Origin: Trichaptum fuscoviolaceum
Taxonomy: Eukaryota > Basidiomycota > Agaricomycetes > Hymenochaetales > Trichaptaceae
Length of the DNA: 64,000 nucleotides
Assembly (NCBI GenBank): GCA_910574455.1
Contig: CAJSYZ010000002.1
Location: 1,451,671-1,515,670, forward strand
Direction: 5' to 3'
Shown piece by piece: positions 22,201 to 33,923 of the stretch. Every line of letters starts with the position of its first letter. The stretch's first letter is position 1. A program made the translations under genes and the position numbers. Below the pieces are notes generated by a model that was given only the letters and a program-made list of their open reading frames with translations, had not been told where the DNA came from and ran no database searches.

Positions 22201-23209
22201 CCCCAAAATCGCCACTGCCACTGACGCTGAGATCTTCTCCCTTGCGTCTGCTCCAGCTTGGGCCGCCTCTCACTTCGGCCGCCACCTCCTGGAAGTGGAG
22301 TCCATCGTCTTCATGTCAGACTCGCTAACCGCCCTTCGCCTTGTCCGCGACTGGCCCTCAGCACCTGGCGCTCACTTACTACTTGCTTGGAAAGCAGGTA
22401 TCACCAACCTGCTGGACATTCATCCCAACCTCAAAATCGAGTTTCACTGGTGCCCGGGTCACTCAGGCGTCCCAGGAAACGAATGGGCTGATGAAGAGGC
22501 AAAGAAAGCCACAGAACTGCCACCCTCATCTTCCCTTCCTTCGATATCCGCCCTCCGCGAGCAGAACACCCTTAACGCCCAGAAGCAATGGGAGGACCAC
22601 CTCGCCCACGCCACTGCCTCCACTGCCGACAAGTACTTGGCAATCACAGGCCCACCAAAACGTCGTCCGCGCGCACTCATGGAGATGTCGGACACCTACC
22701 CCCGCGCTGAGATTTCAGCAGTTGCTCAAGTTCTCTGCTGCGCTGGCCCCTTCGGGGCGTACTGGATGCGCATGAGCCCAGAATATAGGCGCAGAAACGG
22801 CCTGATCACCTACTGTCGTTGGCACAATCACCCCCCTTGGCCTGCCCAGACCGCCGCCCACATACTTGGTGGCTGCGAGACTTTCCGCCCTTGGATTGGT
22901 AAGGTCTGGCCTAAAGGCACCCCACTCCCAGCCCACCACACAGAGTGGGCAGACGAACCCCTCATCGACGTGATTCGCAAGTGGCTTAAGTTCACTAGGC
23001 ATCTCGACCGCCCCACTCAGCGCACCTCAGCTGCCATCCGCCTTGCATTTGCGATGATGGAGCTAGATGGCCTCCCAACCGACCAGGACATGGACCTGAC
23101 GACCCTTCGTGTGTACGTACGGCGCGCCCTTGGACCACGCACTCAGGACACGGACCCGGATCTTTATGATTTTAACGGTCACGTTTCAGACCATCCTCGT
23201 GAACTTTGA
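19200..23209 (+). pseudogene. LINE ORF2, near intact, one run-length frameshift, copy C
   Basis: Endonuclease (LLIQEPPW, AGDFNRRHRSW, ALSDHTLL), RT (FGTPQGSPVSP, AYVDDHM), RNase H (FTDGS, DAEIFS, SDSLTA, GNEWADEEA) and a C-terminal HX4C. The only lesion I see is a run of seven C at 20454-20460 where copies B and D have five. It shifts the frame in the Pro-rich linker between endonuclease and RT and splits the protein into 442 and 894 aa frames. Without it the frame would be about 1335 aa. The last residues (SDHPREL) differ from the SDPPLDL of other copies. Confidence 0.92.
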
Positions 23210-23568
23210 TGCAACTTACTTCTTTTATGTATGAGGCACCAGCGATCCCAGACAGAACGGTGCTTTACCCAGGTTAACGCCCAGGTACTGTGCCCGGACG
23301 CGCCCTCTTTTCTAAACTCCGTCTGTGCTTGTAGTGTAGGTTCACCTGCGCCTTGACATGGGCGTGGTGATATGTAAACCAATCTCTCCTCTTCCTCTTC
23401 CCTTCTTTAATAGGCGGTGCGCCCACTTAGCCGCCACCTTCGGTGGCGGGCACCTCCCGCCCAGTTTCGTAGTTTACCTCGATGACGGGCGCCTCCGTTG
23501 TAGATAGGTCATGTACTTAGCTATGCTGCAGGAATAATAAAGCCAAAAAAAAAAAAAAAAAAAAAAAA

Positions 23569-26191
23569 GATAATTGAAATAAAACTGAAACGGGGGCATA
23601 GAGCAAAGATAATTGGTGCTTAGCGGTGAAGCGCCTCGGTAGACACCAAGGATCCACCTGCAAGCGGTGTTTTGGACACCCTGTAGACGAGCCACAAGGG
23701 TCTTCTGGCGGGTGCCAGTGTACCAAACCGGCGCAGCCCATGCGAGGACTGTTCTGACGCAGGCTGAGTAAAGCTGGCGAAGGTTGAGGGCGGACATGCC
23801 TTGCTCTGTGTTGGCGAGCAGGCGAATGGCAGCGAGTGTGGAGAGGCCCTTGGAGCGCATGCGCTCAACGTGGGGTTTGAAAGACAAGGCCGGATCTCAC
23901 CAGATCCCCAACCACCGAAGTGGGATGGAGGGCTTAATGAGAGTGTCCTCGTCGAGTTGGACGCCCCGGGAGTCCCAGCCGCGATATCTTTGGCGACGCC
24001 CAGGGGGGTGGAAATGGAGGAGCTCGGTCTTCGCGGTCTCGATGTTGAGATTGATGTCGTTGAAGTTCGAGTTGAGGTGGTGGTAAGCGCCTACTAAGTT
24101 CCTGCAGTTGGCGGTGACTGATGTGCCAGTGATGGCAATCATGTGGTCGTCGACGTATGCTAGGAGCTCGCAGTCAGGGTGGTGGAACCGCTGAATCGCA
24201 ATAGCTGCAAAAAGAGTGGAGAGAATGGGTGAGACTGGGGAGCCCTGAGGCGTCCCAAAGTCCGGTTTACGGACACTAGGGAGTGTGGTGCCATCGAAAG
24301 AGATAGCAGCCTCCCGCCCGGTCATGAAAGAAAGGCACCAGTCCGCCATGTCTGGCGAACAACCTAACTCCAAGAGCCGGTGGTGGAGATGTTGTGGATG
24401 CACCGAGTCAAAGAAGCCTTGTATGTCCACCGCTAGGACAGAACACACTTTGTCTTCCGACTGGGCTTTCTCCACAATCTGTAAGAGGCGTTGGGCGGCA
24501 TCATAGACAGAATGCCCTTGACGACCGCCATACTGGTTTGGGGGAAGCCAGTTCTGGGTGTTAGCCAGAAACTGGAGACGGTTAGCAAGAATCTTCTCAA
24601 GGAGTTTCCCTAAGGTCTCCTCAAGAGTAATCGGTCTGTAAGACCGAGGAGAGAATTGGTCCTTCTTGTTTGGCTTCCTGAGCATTACTACCTTTGTTAT
24701 CCGCCAGCACGCTGGGTGGTGGCCCAAGCGCAGACAGTCATTGAACAAAGATAGCACCTCCTTAGCGAAGGATCCAATCACCCATTTGAGGGGACGGTAT
24801 CCGACGCCCGAGGGGCCAGGAGCAGACAAGTTGGAGGTGCCGGCCAGGGCGTCCATAAGCTCTTTCATGAGTATGGGAGGCGCCGCTGCAGAAGGTGGGG
24901 GCAGCGGGCGTAAGCCCGCTGCTGGAAGTGGTGGGGGAGGAGGAAAGTAGGTAGAATGGAACAACTCAGCTTTCTCCTGCTCAGAAGTGGTGAAGGTGCC
25001 GTCTGGTTTCCTCAGCGATGGCACAGGAGTGGGACGGATGCCAAGGCCACGCTTGGCCCAGCTCCAGATGTTGGTGGAATTGGCGTCTTTGACCTGTTCT
25101 GCATAGAACACGCGATGCGCTGCTCTGGTGGTGGCCTTGAAGGCGCGTTTAGCAGCGGCGCGCAAACGGGCGGTAGGGGCGTCCTTAATTGCCGCGAGTG
25201 AGGATGAGCACTCAGGGGACCACCATGGGACCTCTGTCTTGGAGCGCTTTCTGGGTTTAGTCATGGACTCCATCGCCGCCACCATTGCAGATTGAATGGC
25301 TTTGGCTTTGGCATCTAGTTCAGCCTTGTCTGACGCAGGAAGCGCAAACGCCTCATGCAGCAAGGGGAAGGCAGTAGCACACCAAGCCTCTCTGTCATCA
25401 TTAGACAGTCTGGGGGGCCGTGGAAGGTGGACGAACGGTCCAACTGGCACCTCCCATGTGAGTAGGGTGTGGTCTGAGAGAGCGGAGTGGGAGCTGGTGA
25501 ATGTATCCATCACCTGCTCTGGTGGGATATTGGGCGCAGTCCAGACCATATCGATCGGACAACGCGGCCCATCTTTACCCGGACGAGTGTCCACATCTGG
25601 GTGATGGGCAGGCTCATGTCCATGCTCTCGGAAGAAGTCATCCAAGGGTTGCCCCCTGTTTGACTCGGCATTGGAACATGGCAACTCTGACCAGGAACGA
25701 TGCCGGCGATTGAAGTCGCCAGCGATCGTTAGGGAAGCGGCTATTGCCGGGGTGAGATTGAAGAGAAACGACTCACCTGGGTAAGTGGGGGTTGGGGCGG
25801 TGCGTTCTGGAGCCTGCTGACCGTAGTAGTTGCAGAGGCGGACAGTATGGGTAGAGCGAACCTCAATAGTCAGGACATCAGTGCCATGTGACGCTGCACC
25901 GACGATAGACCATGAGTGTGTTGGGAGGGACCGTGAAACGTAAGTAACCACTCGCGGACGGGTGGCCGGTGGGAGGCAGGGGACGTAACCTGGAATAGAA
26001 GGGACATTGAAGACGTCATCTCCCTCTGGGTTAGTCAATGAGGGTTGGGTACCAATCTTGTACCAGGGCGGTTCCTGGATAAGTAGAAGGTGTGGGGGAC
26101 GGGGATTGTTAGCAAGAAGAGGGAAAAGAGAATGAATTGCTGCTAATGAGTGGGCAGCATTCCACTGAAGGACACGAAGTGTGTCAATCAT
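23569..26191 (-). pseudogene. LINE ORF2, 3'-truncated with nonsense codon, copy E
   Basis: Endonuclease and RT are intact over 764 codons and the catalytic boxes are present. A TGG Trp codon in LGIWWDP is TGA at 23897-23899 (one G-to-A change); the frame then continues without shift to the truncation point at FQFYFNYL, where it runs into the poly(T). RNase H is missing. Confidence 0.92.
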
Positions 26192-28151
26192 TCTCCTTGC
26201 TCCATAGTGTCGTCGGGCGAATCAGAGTCTGAATCAGACTCATCATCGTTTGGTGAGGGGCCATACTTACGCCTCTGAGGGCACTTCACAGATGTGGATC
26301 TATGAGGGCCCTGGCAGTTAGCGCAGAGACGGGGGTGGGAGCATGGGGTGCCAGCTGGGACAGCTTCCTGAGCGCAGGTTGGGCACTTCGAGCGGTGATA
26401 TTTAGTGGCATGCGGGCCAGCGCAATACGCACATGTGATAGGGGCCTTACAGCCCCTGCTGGAATGACCAAGCGCCTGGCATCTGTCGCATTGAGAGAAG
26501 CCTGGGCGCATTGGTGGGATGGATAAGCGGAGCCGGATTCCGAAGAGCCACACGGTCGGCTTTTTGAGGAGCTTCTCGCGTATTTCTCCTTTCTCTCTGT
26601 CTGCAAAGGTGAAAATAACCGGGCAAATCTCGAGTTTCTCTTTCTCGAGTGCATCCGATTGTGCTGTGTAATGGGGGGGGACAATGTACTGGAGGTCGCT
26701 AAGGATGGGATTGCTCTGGAACTCGGCCAGCAGATCCTCCTGAGTGTATGTCGTCCGCTGACCCTTAGGAAGAGTAGTGTCCCTAGTAGGGACCATGGAA
26801 ATCCTGAGGGTGGACCGCGGACGGACCCGGGTTGCAGTGAGTACCGGTGGCACTTGCATGGTACCCGTGTAGCAAATGGGAGCCAAGTGAGCACACAGGG
26901 CACCCGCATGGCTATCAAGAGCGCTTTCGACCGCCATGCCCTCAGTAGAGCCTGGACGGTTAGTAAACGTGCATACAATGCGGCCTTTAGTGTTGAAAAC
27001 CGCCGACCGCACCAGAAGACGCTTTGTGGTGGGCAGCTCAGCAAAGAAATTACGCACCGCAGTTGTAAGGGCGGCACCAGACTTGCGCTTAGCTGCTGGG
27101 ATGTAGGGGTTAGCTGTAAACACCAAGGTCGGCTCCTTGGCATACATCTTGGGTGGTGGGGGTGAGGAACGTCCTGAGGAGGGCGCCTTCTTGGGAGTGG
27201 TCCTGCCCGTGGCCTTGGGGGCTGGGGTGGTAGTGGCAGGGGGTGCTGGGGCAGCAACAGCTGCCACCTGAGCATAGGTGAGTGGGACTGGGGCCGGAGC
27301 TACCTGGGGAGGTGGCGGCGGGTTGATGCGAGGGGGGCGAGGTGGAGGCCGGTCGAGTAGAGTCTGCACCTGTCTGGAAAGGGTGCCAACGTCGCTGTTC
27401 AACTTACTGATGCCTGCATTCTGCTTCTGCACAACGCGGACTTCCTTGATCAGCTGTCCAAGAGCCTTGTTCATAGTGGCGATGCTCTTGCTAGATGCTG
27501 GTTCGTCGTCTGGGGTGGGGGGGGGTACAAATGGTGGGGGGAGTGGGACGCCGGTTTCAGCGTGGTGTTGTTGGAAGGCAGCTGCCGCACGGTCAGCATA
27601 CTCTTTGACGTTGGGATTAGCATCCTTCCCATCCACAAGTGTCGACAGCATTGTGTAGGTTGCTGCATACAGTCCACCTAGTGTGCTGGCGTTCAACATC
27701 ATTCGATCGTGGGGGGTCTTGCTCAGGTCAGCAAAGTTGGCCGTGAGCTGGTCAGAGAGGGTGTCCCAGAGATGGTACATGCCATGTATTAGTGCCATCT
27801 CATGTTCCGGAATGGAATCAGTGGGGGGAGCAGGGCGCCCCGGTAGTGGGGACAGGACAGAGGCCGTACGCTTCTCACCCGCGCGCGCGGTGTTGCCGGG
27901 AAGGCCAACGGCATATCAGCATCAGAGCTAGGTGGGAGTGGTGAGGAGGGTGGTAGTACATCGAGTTCCCTTTGTCTGAGCTGTACAGGCGAGCCCAGAG
28001 CCGAGGGGACGGGGGTGGCGGTCGATGTCGTTGCCGGGGCAACAACGGTGACGGAGGGGGGTTGGCCAGTGGCGGCAGCAGCAGCAGACGCTGACGACCG
28101 CCCAGGTTTGGCAGGGATATTTGGTTTCTTAGATGTGTGGCTGTCTGCCAT
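26188..28151 (-). pseudogene. LINE ORF1, frameshifted in a CG repeat, copy E
   Basis: Same domain order as copy C. The first part (from ATG 28151) and the rest (frame ending 26188) are out of register by two bases because the alternating CG tract at 27880-27890 holds one more CG pair than in copy C. The three zinc knuckles and the acidic tail are intact, and the ATGA overlap with ORF2 is kept. Confidence 0.9.
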
Positions 28152-28219
28152 GCCTAACCGATGGGAGCGGGGGGGCTCGACCAAATCGGGAAGGTAGTGG
28201 TTAGAGGTCAAGAAGGATG

Positions 28220-29696
28220 CAGGTGGATCCTTGGTGTCTACCGAGGCGCTTCACCGCTAAGCACCAATTACCTTTGCTCTATGCCCCCGTTTCAGTTTTA
28301 TTTCAATTATCTTAAAACTAATCATGCTCTTCGCCTTTGGCGCACTCCACATTCTGTAGGTAGACGTGCTATTCCTGCAGCACAAAAACCACGCCTGTAC
28401 TCTTCTTCGCTTGCCGACCGTGTCCCGATTGCCCAACAGGTCCCTGCGTACACACACTCTCCCTGGGAGGATCCACTTGCCTTTGCTGGAGGACGCCTCA
28501 AATTTGCCATCCCTGCCGGTCCCGTTGACACTGACACTCGCCAGGCGTTTGTCGCATCTGCCAACTCTCTGTGCACCACCACCTCCGTCCAGATCTTCAC
28601 AGACGGCTCCAGACTCGAGCACAAGTCTGGCTCAGCAATTGTCGCTATGCGCGGTCACCATCGCTTGGGCTTCAGACACTGCGCTTCCCCCAAAATCACC
28701 ACTGCCACTGACGCTGAGATCTTCTCCCTTGCGTCTGCTCCAGCTTGGGCCGCCTCTCACTTTGGCCGCCACCTCCTGGAAGTGGAGTCCATTGTCTTCA
28801 TGTCAGACTCGCTAACCGCCCTTCGCCTTGTCCGCGACTGGCCATCAGCACCTGGCGCCCACTTACTACTTGCTTGGAAAGCAGGCATCACCAACCTGCT
28901 GGACATTCACCCCAACCTCAAAATCGAGTTTCACTGGTGCCCGGGTCACTCAGGCGTCCCAGGAAACGAATGGGCGGATGAAGAGGCAAAGAAAGCCACA
29001 GAACTGCCACCCTCATCTTCCCTTCCTTCGATATCCGCCCTCCGCGAGCAGAACACCCTTAACGCCCAGAAGCAATGGGAGGACCACCTCGCCCACGCCA
29101 CTGCCTCCACTGCCGACAAGTACTTGGCAATCACAGGCCCACCAAAACGTCGTCCGCGCGCACTCATGGAGATGTCGGACACCTACCCCCGCGCTGAGAT
29201 TTCAGCAGTTGCTCAAGTTCTCTGCTGCGCTGGCCCCTTCGGGGCGTACTGGATGCGCATGAGCCCAGAATATAGGCGCAGAAACGGCCTGATCACCTAC
29301 TGTCGTTGGCACAATCACCCCCCTTGGCCTGCCCAGACCGCCGCCCACATACTTGGTGGTTGCAAGACTTTCCGCCCTTGGATTGGTAAGGTCTGGCCTA
29401 AAGGCACCCCACTCCCAGCCCACCACACAGAGTGGGCAGACGAACCCCTTATCGACGTGATTCGCAAGTGGCTTAAGTTCACTAGGCATCTCGACCGCCC
29501 CACTCCGCGCACCTCAGCTGCCATCCGCCTTGCATTTGCGATGATGGAGCTAGATGGCCTCCCAACCGACCAGGACATGGACCTGACGACCCTTCGTGTG
29601 TACGTACGGCGCGCCCTTGGACCACGCACTCAGGACACGGACCCGGATCTTTATGATTTTAACGGTCACGTTTCAGACCCTCCTCTTGATCTCTGA
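28220..29696 (+). pseudogene. LINE ORF2 fragment: RNase H and C-terminus, copy G
   Basis: Open frame of about 490 codons: CRWILGVYRGAS, RNase H motifs FTDGS, DAEIFS, SDSLTA and GNEWADEEA, and the C-terminal cluster where the usual GGCETF reads GGCKTF. It ends with SDPPLDL and TGA at 29694-29696. An upstream ATG at 28161 belongs to antisense 5' UTR of copy E and is not a real start. Confidence 0.9.
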
Positions 29697-30053
29697 TGCA
29701 ACTTACTTCTTCGTTATGTATGAGGCACCAGCGATCCCAGACAGAACGGTGCTTTACCCAGGTTAACGCCCAGGTACTGTGCCCGGACGCGCCCTCTTTT
29801 CTAAACTTCGTTTGTGCTTGTAGTGTAGGTTCACCTGCGCCTTGACATGGGCGTGGTGATATGTAAACCAATCTCTCCTCTTCCTCTTCCCTTCTTTAAT
29901 AGGCAGTGCGCCCACTTAGCCGCCACCTTCGGTGGCGGGCACCTCCCGCCCAGTTTCGTAGTTTACCTCGATGACGGGCGCCTCCGTCGTAGATAGGTCA
30001 TGTACTTAGCTATGCTGCAGGAATAATAAAGCCAAAAAAAAAAAAAAAAAAAA
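28220..30053 (+). mobile_element. LINE fragment G, 3' part
   Basis: Starts abruptly at CAGGTGGATCC in ORF2, next to the 5' end of antisense copy E, and runs through RNase H, the 3' UTR (with both hairpins) and a 20-nt A tail (30034-30053). Family 2 LINE H follows. G overlaps about 100 bp of LINE sequence also present at the truncated end of E, so E and G cannot be simply two halves of one insertion target. Confidence 0.9.
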
Positions 30054-30054
30054 C

Positions 30055-30757
30055 CCTTGACAGTCATGCAGCCGCGCTAGCAGCGCACATGGCAAAGATA
30101 TGCACCATAGGGGAACAAGCTGCAGACCAGCAGGTCTCCCTCACCTATTCCCGGGTCCGACCCCGTTCTAATCTGTGCATCTCCATGGTTCCTACCAGGG
30201 ATACAGCAGTCAAGGACAGTGTCCCTTACACAGCCGGCGAGTTACTCACTGAGCTGATGCAAAATGCCGCCCTAAAGGGGCTGGAATTTGTGGTCCCACC
30301 ACAATTCGCATGCCAACCAGGCAGACTCAGTGAACTTGAGTTCTGCCCGGTGGCATTCTCCTTTGTTGACAGAGCTGGAGAGATCCGCGCCCGGCTTCTT
30401 CAGTTGCCCAGGGTGTGGCTCTTTGGCCACAAACTTCGTCTCTCTGTTCCCCCAGTCCGCCCGGCATTTTCACAATGCACAAAGTGCCAGGCCCTGGGAC
30501 ACACCTCCAAGGGCTGCAAGGCCCAACGCACATGTGCGCATTGCGCAGGTAAGCATGCCACCGCCCAACACCGCACCAAGTGTGCAAACTGCGCCCAGGA
30601 TGCAGTCCCTGCCACTGAAGATTGCCCCCATCCCACAAAGTGCTCTAACTGCAACGGTGATCACATGGCCACCTCCAGTGCCTGCCCCAAGCGGAAGAAG
30701 TACGCCAATGCACCAGCTGACGATAGCGCCCACGACACTCACATGCACGAGGACTAA
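30055..30757 (+). CDS. LINE ORF1 C-terminal part, family 2, copy H
   Basis: The frame is open from the junction with G; LDSHAAALAAHMAKI aligns with the same stretch in copy J. Three knuckles: CTKCQALGHTSKGC, CAHCAGKHATAQH and CSNCNGDH. The stop TAA overlaps the ORF2 ATG as TAATG at 30755-30759, a different overlap from the ATGA of family 1. The first ATG (30089) is internal; the true start is missing. Confidence 0.88.
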
Positions 30758-31850
30758 TGATTGACACACTACGTGTCTTACAGTGGAACGCTGGCCGCTC
30801 ACTATCAGCGATTCATTCCATTTTCCCTTCTCTTGCTAACAGTCCAGACTCCCCACACCTTCTTTTGATACAGGAACCGCCCTGGTACAAAATCGGCACC
30901 CAACCATCACTTACTAACCCTGAGGGAGATGACGTCTTCAACGTTCCATCAATCCCAGGGTATGTCCCATGCCTACCACCAGCCACCCGTCCTCGAGTGG
31001 TGACATATGTCTCTCGAACCATTCCACCATCCTCATGGTCTATTGTTGGCGCCGCCTCTCATGGCACTGACGTCCTGACTATTGAGGTCCGTTCCACCCA
31101 CACCGTCCGCCTCTGCAACTACTATGGTCAGCAGGCACCGGACAGGGCGGAGTACAACCCCAGATACCCAGGTGAGTCGTTTCTATTTAGTCTCACTCCG
31201 GCAATGGCCACCTCCCTCACAATTGCCGGTGACTTCAATCGCCGACACCGTTCGTGGTCCGAACTCGCCTGCACTACTGCAGACAAACAGGGCTCAACCC
31301 CTTGATGACTTCTTCAGAGAGCATGGCCATGAACCTGCCCATCACCCAGACATTGATACTCGTCCGGGCAAAGATGGGCCGCACTGTCCCATTGACATGG
31401 TCTGGGCAGCGCCAAACATACCTCCGGAGCAAGTGATGGATACATTCACTAGCTCGCCATCTCCCCTTTCTGACCATACCATTCTCAAATGGGCGCTGCC
31501 AGTGGGACCCTTTGTCCACCCGCCGCACCCCCCCAAGCTGACTCCTGAGGATAGAGAGGCTTGGTGTGCAGTTGCCTTCCCCTTGTTGCAGGATGCGTTT
31601 GCGCTCCCTGCTACTGACATTGATTCACTAGATGCAAAAGCCGAGGCCATTCAGAGCGCCCTGGTAGCGGCTATGCAGTCTATGACCAAGCCCCACAAGC
31701 ACTCAAAAACAGCAGTACCCTGGTGGTCAGCTAAGTGCTCAGCGTCCCTCGCGGCTATCAAAGAAGCCCCCACTGCGCGTTTGCGTGCAGCTGCCAAACG
31801 TGCCTTCAAGGCAACTACCAGGGCAGCGCGCCGCCTCTTCTACTCAGAGC

Positions 31851-31896
31851 AGGTGCAGGAGGCTAACTCCACCAGGTGCAGGAGGCTAACTCCACC
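31851..31896 (+). repeat. 23-bp tandem duplication in LINE H
   Basis: Two adjacent copies of a unit starting AGGTGCAGGAGGC and ending ACTCCACC. Copy J has it once. It lies about 10 bp left of the first marker of the family 1-like tract, so it may mark a template-switch or repair joint. Confidence 0.9.
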
Positions 31897-32472
31897 AACA
31901 TCTGGAACTGGGCCAAGCGTGGCCTTGGTATCCGCCCTACTCCTGTGCCTTCGCTGAGGAAACCAGACGGCACCTTCACCACTACTGAGCAGGAGAAAGC
32001 TGAGTTGTTCCATTCTACCTACTTTCCTCCTCCCCCACCACTTCCAGCAGCGGGCTTACGCCCGCTGCCCCCACCTTCTGCAGCGGCGCCTCCCATACTC
32101 ATGAAAGAGCTTATGGACGCACTGGCCGGCACTTCCAACTTGTCGGCCCCTGACCCCTTGGGCGTTGGATACCGTCCCCTTAAGTGGGTGATAGCGTCCT
32201 ATGCTAAAGAGGTGCTAACTTTGTTCAACAACTGTCTTCGCTTGGGCCACCACCCAGCGTGCTGGCGGATAACAAAGGTAGTAATGCTCAGGAAGCCAAA
32301 CAAGAAGGATCCATTCTCGCCGCGTTCATACCGACCCATTACCCTTGAGGAGACTTTAGGGAAACTCCTTGAGAAGATCATTGCTAACCGGCTCCAGTAC
32401 TTGGCCAACACCAAGAACTGGCTGCCACCCACCCAGTATGGGGGGCGTCAAGGACACTCTGTCTATGACGCT

Positions 32473-32479
32473 GCCCAGC
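32473..32479 (+). repeat. Target-site duplication of palindromic transposon, left (GCCCAGC)
   Basis: GCCCAGC occurs before the left end and again at 41938-41944. Joining the flanks restores the RT reading AAQ...LLQIVEKAQS, as expected from other LINEs. Confidence 0.85.
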
Positions 32480-32516
32480 CACTGCTGCCAGGTAGCTGAT
32501 TGAATGAAGTACAGCG
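32480..32516 (+). repeat. Palindromic transposon terminal inverted repeat, left
   Basis: Begins CACTGCTGCCAGG and runs through TTGAATGAAGTACAGCG. It pairs with the right end in inverted orientation with 6 mismatches in 37. Confidence 0.82.
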
Positions 32517-33240
32517 TTGCTGTAAACGATCCACTGCATCATCTCCAGCAAATGCTGGTTGAAGCGGTGTAGGGTGAATCAGCCTTGCTGTACATTGATT
32601 CAGGGGATGCAAACCTAGGGAATACTAGGCATACAATACCAATTGGGATTATAGCACTGGATAATAGAATAATGCATTGCATACCCACCGCTTTTTTAGG
32701 TTAATTATAGCATTCAGGCACTGTTGATTGATAGCATGCTGTAATAAATCAGAATTTCATAATTTCCATCTATTTTGAGATATGAGGCACACCAGGGTCC
32801 AGGACCCTGAGGTCTGGCAGGTTCCAGGTCACTTGGTGCCGCTTTAGAGGAGGCCGTGGGAATAAACTCAAATTAACCTTTGCAGGTGCTACAGGCCTTC
32901 TAAAATAGCACGAAAATAACCAAAAAATCAGAAAATATTCCTGGACACTGCCGCTTCGCCCTAGCGTGGGAACTACGCTTCTGAGCGACCATATTAGGGT
33001 ACCAGTGTGTTCTGGGCCCTCCTGGGCCCTTCCTAAAGCGGTAAAAATCATCATAAAATAGATAATTATATTCATTTGCACCTGCATATATGCAGGCTTC
33101 CCCTAGGCCCACCAGCAGCAGATAAAATATGCTAAAATCGGAATATATTAGTAGAAGCAAACTTAAGATGAATTTGATACCTATATATGGTAATACTAGC
33201 TGGGAACATGTGTAGAACATCAAAACATGTTCTATTTTTA

Positions 33241-33809
33241 TTGCTGAACATATGGGGCCCATTACACCATATTGGAGTACTGCCGGAATGCAAATTTTGA
33301 TGGGAATCCAATGGGACGTACTAGACGAGCTGAAACGGGCTTTGACAGCGCCAAAATACGCATTTTTCATATTATTACAAATTATTCTTTTATTTTATTG
33401 TTATTTTTGTTCTAGCACTTCTACTGCACGTAAAGGCATGTATAAATAATAGTCAAAATGGTACAGAACGACGAGGAGAGCAATAATATGAGCTTAGAAT
33501 AGCTACACGGGAGCTATATATAGCTCTAACACACTAACTATTTTCGGAGTGCATGCAATTATTGTTAGTCATTCCTATGCATGTATGTACACTGTGTCTA
33601 TGTTCTGATAGCTTTAAATAGCTCTCTATATACATATCTCATGCCGTACGACGTTTTGCGGCAATCGGAGCGCATTTCAAATTGATATAGGACATACAAT
33701 TTTCGGAAAGAATGGTTAATTGTAATTTACTGGGAGGGTTATGGGTCAGGCACATAGTGCCAAACATTCACTATGACTATCCTAATCATAATCCAAATGC
33801 ATGTTTGGG
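33241..33809 (+). repeat. Inner left arm of the palindrome
   Basis: AT-rich, from TTGCTGAACATATGG to CATGTTTGGG; its reverse complement is found at 33924-34481 with at most few differences. I see no gene here; small frames are mirrored in the other arm. Confidence 0.88.
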
Positions 33810-33923
33810 ATGTCATTGAAATGTGGAAGTTATATACAACATTGTAGGATGAGATACTAAGTGTGATATCAGAATGCACATGTTATGTCAGAAAGACATA
33901 TAACTTACAGATTCCATCTGTAC

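Larger units (their letters stand above)
17174..23568 (+). mobile_element. LINE copy C, full length (family 1 reference copy)
   Basis: About 6.4 kb from a short 5' UTR (starting CATCCTTCTTGACC) to a 24-nt A tail (23545-23568). Copy E starts with the same bases, which fixes the 5' end. ORF1 is intact and ORF2 has one run-length frameshift, so this is the best-preserved copy in the window. The left flank is ORF1 fragment F and the right flank is antisense LINE E at GATAATTGAAAT; they do not share a target duplication, so the junctions were rearranged after or during insertion, or the assembly is collapsed. Confidence 0.94.
23569..28219 (-). mobile_element. LINE copy E, 5'-complete, 3'-truncated
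   Basis: Reads leftward with the full 5' UTR and both ORFs, but loses everything after CAATTATCT, at the start of RNase H-side sequence, where the A tail of copy C abuts. A copy that keeps its 5' end but lacks its 3' end cannot arise by normal target-primed insertion, so the 3' part was removed by the later insertion of C or by recombination. Confidence 0.92.
30054..32479 (+). mobile_element. LINE copy H (family 2), left part
   Basis: A second, diverged LINE family with the same organisation. It starts inside ORF1 at CCCTTGACAGTC (right after the A tail of G) and runs into the RT N-terminus, where a palindromic DNA transposon is inserted at GCCCAGC (32473-32479). It continues at 41938. It contains a tract of family 1 sequence (see findings). 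Confidence 0.92.
30757..32479 (+). pseudogene. LINE ORF2 N-terminal part, family 2, two frameshifts, copy H
   Basis: Endonuclease motifs LLIQEPPW, AGDFNRRHRSW and PLSDHTIL are present. Two bases are missing near 31282 (GCAGACAAAC against GCAGAGTCAAAC in copy J). A 23-bp tandem duplication (31851-31873 and 31874-31896) shifts the frame again. From there the linker is family 1-like and then returns to family 2 before the transposon insertion. It cannot be translated as one protein. Confidence 0.9.

Noticed and set aside
28161..28219. ATG start of a 511-codon frame ahead of fragment G
   Set aside because: The first codons are the antisense 5' UTR of LINE E; only the part from 28220 is LINE ORF2.
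32770..33449. Frames of 60-156 codons in the palindrome arms
   Set aside because: They are mirrored in the opposite arm, have no known domain, and lie in a nonautonomous element.
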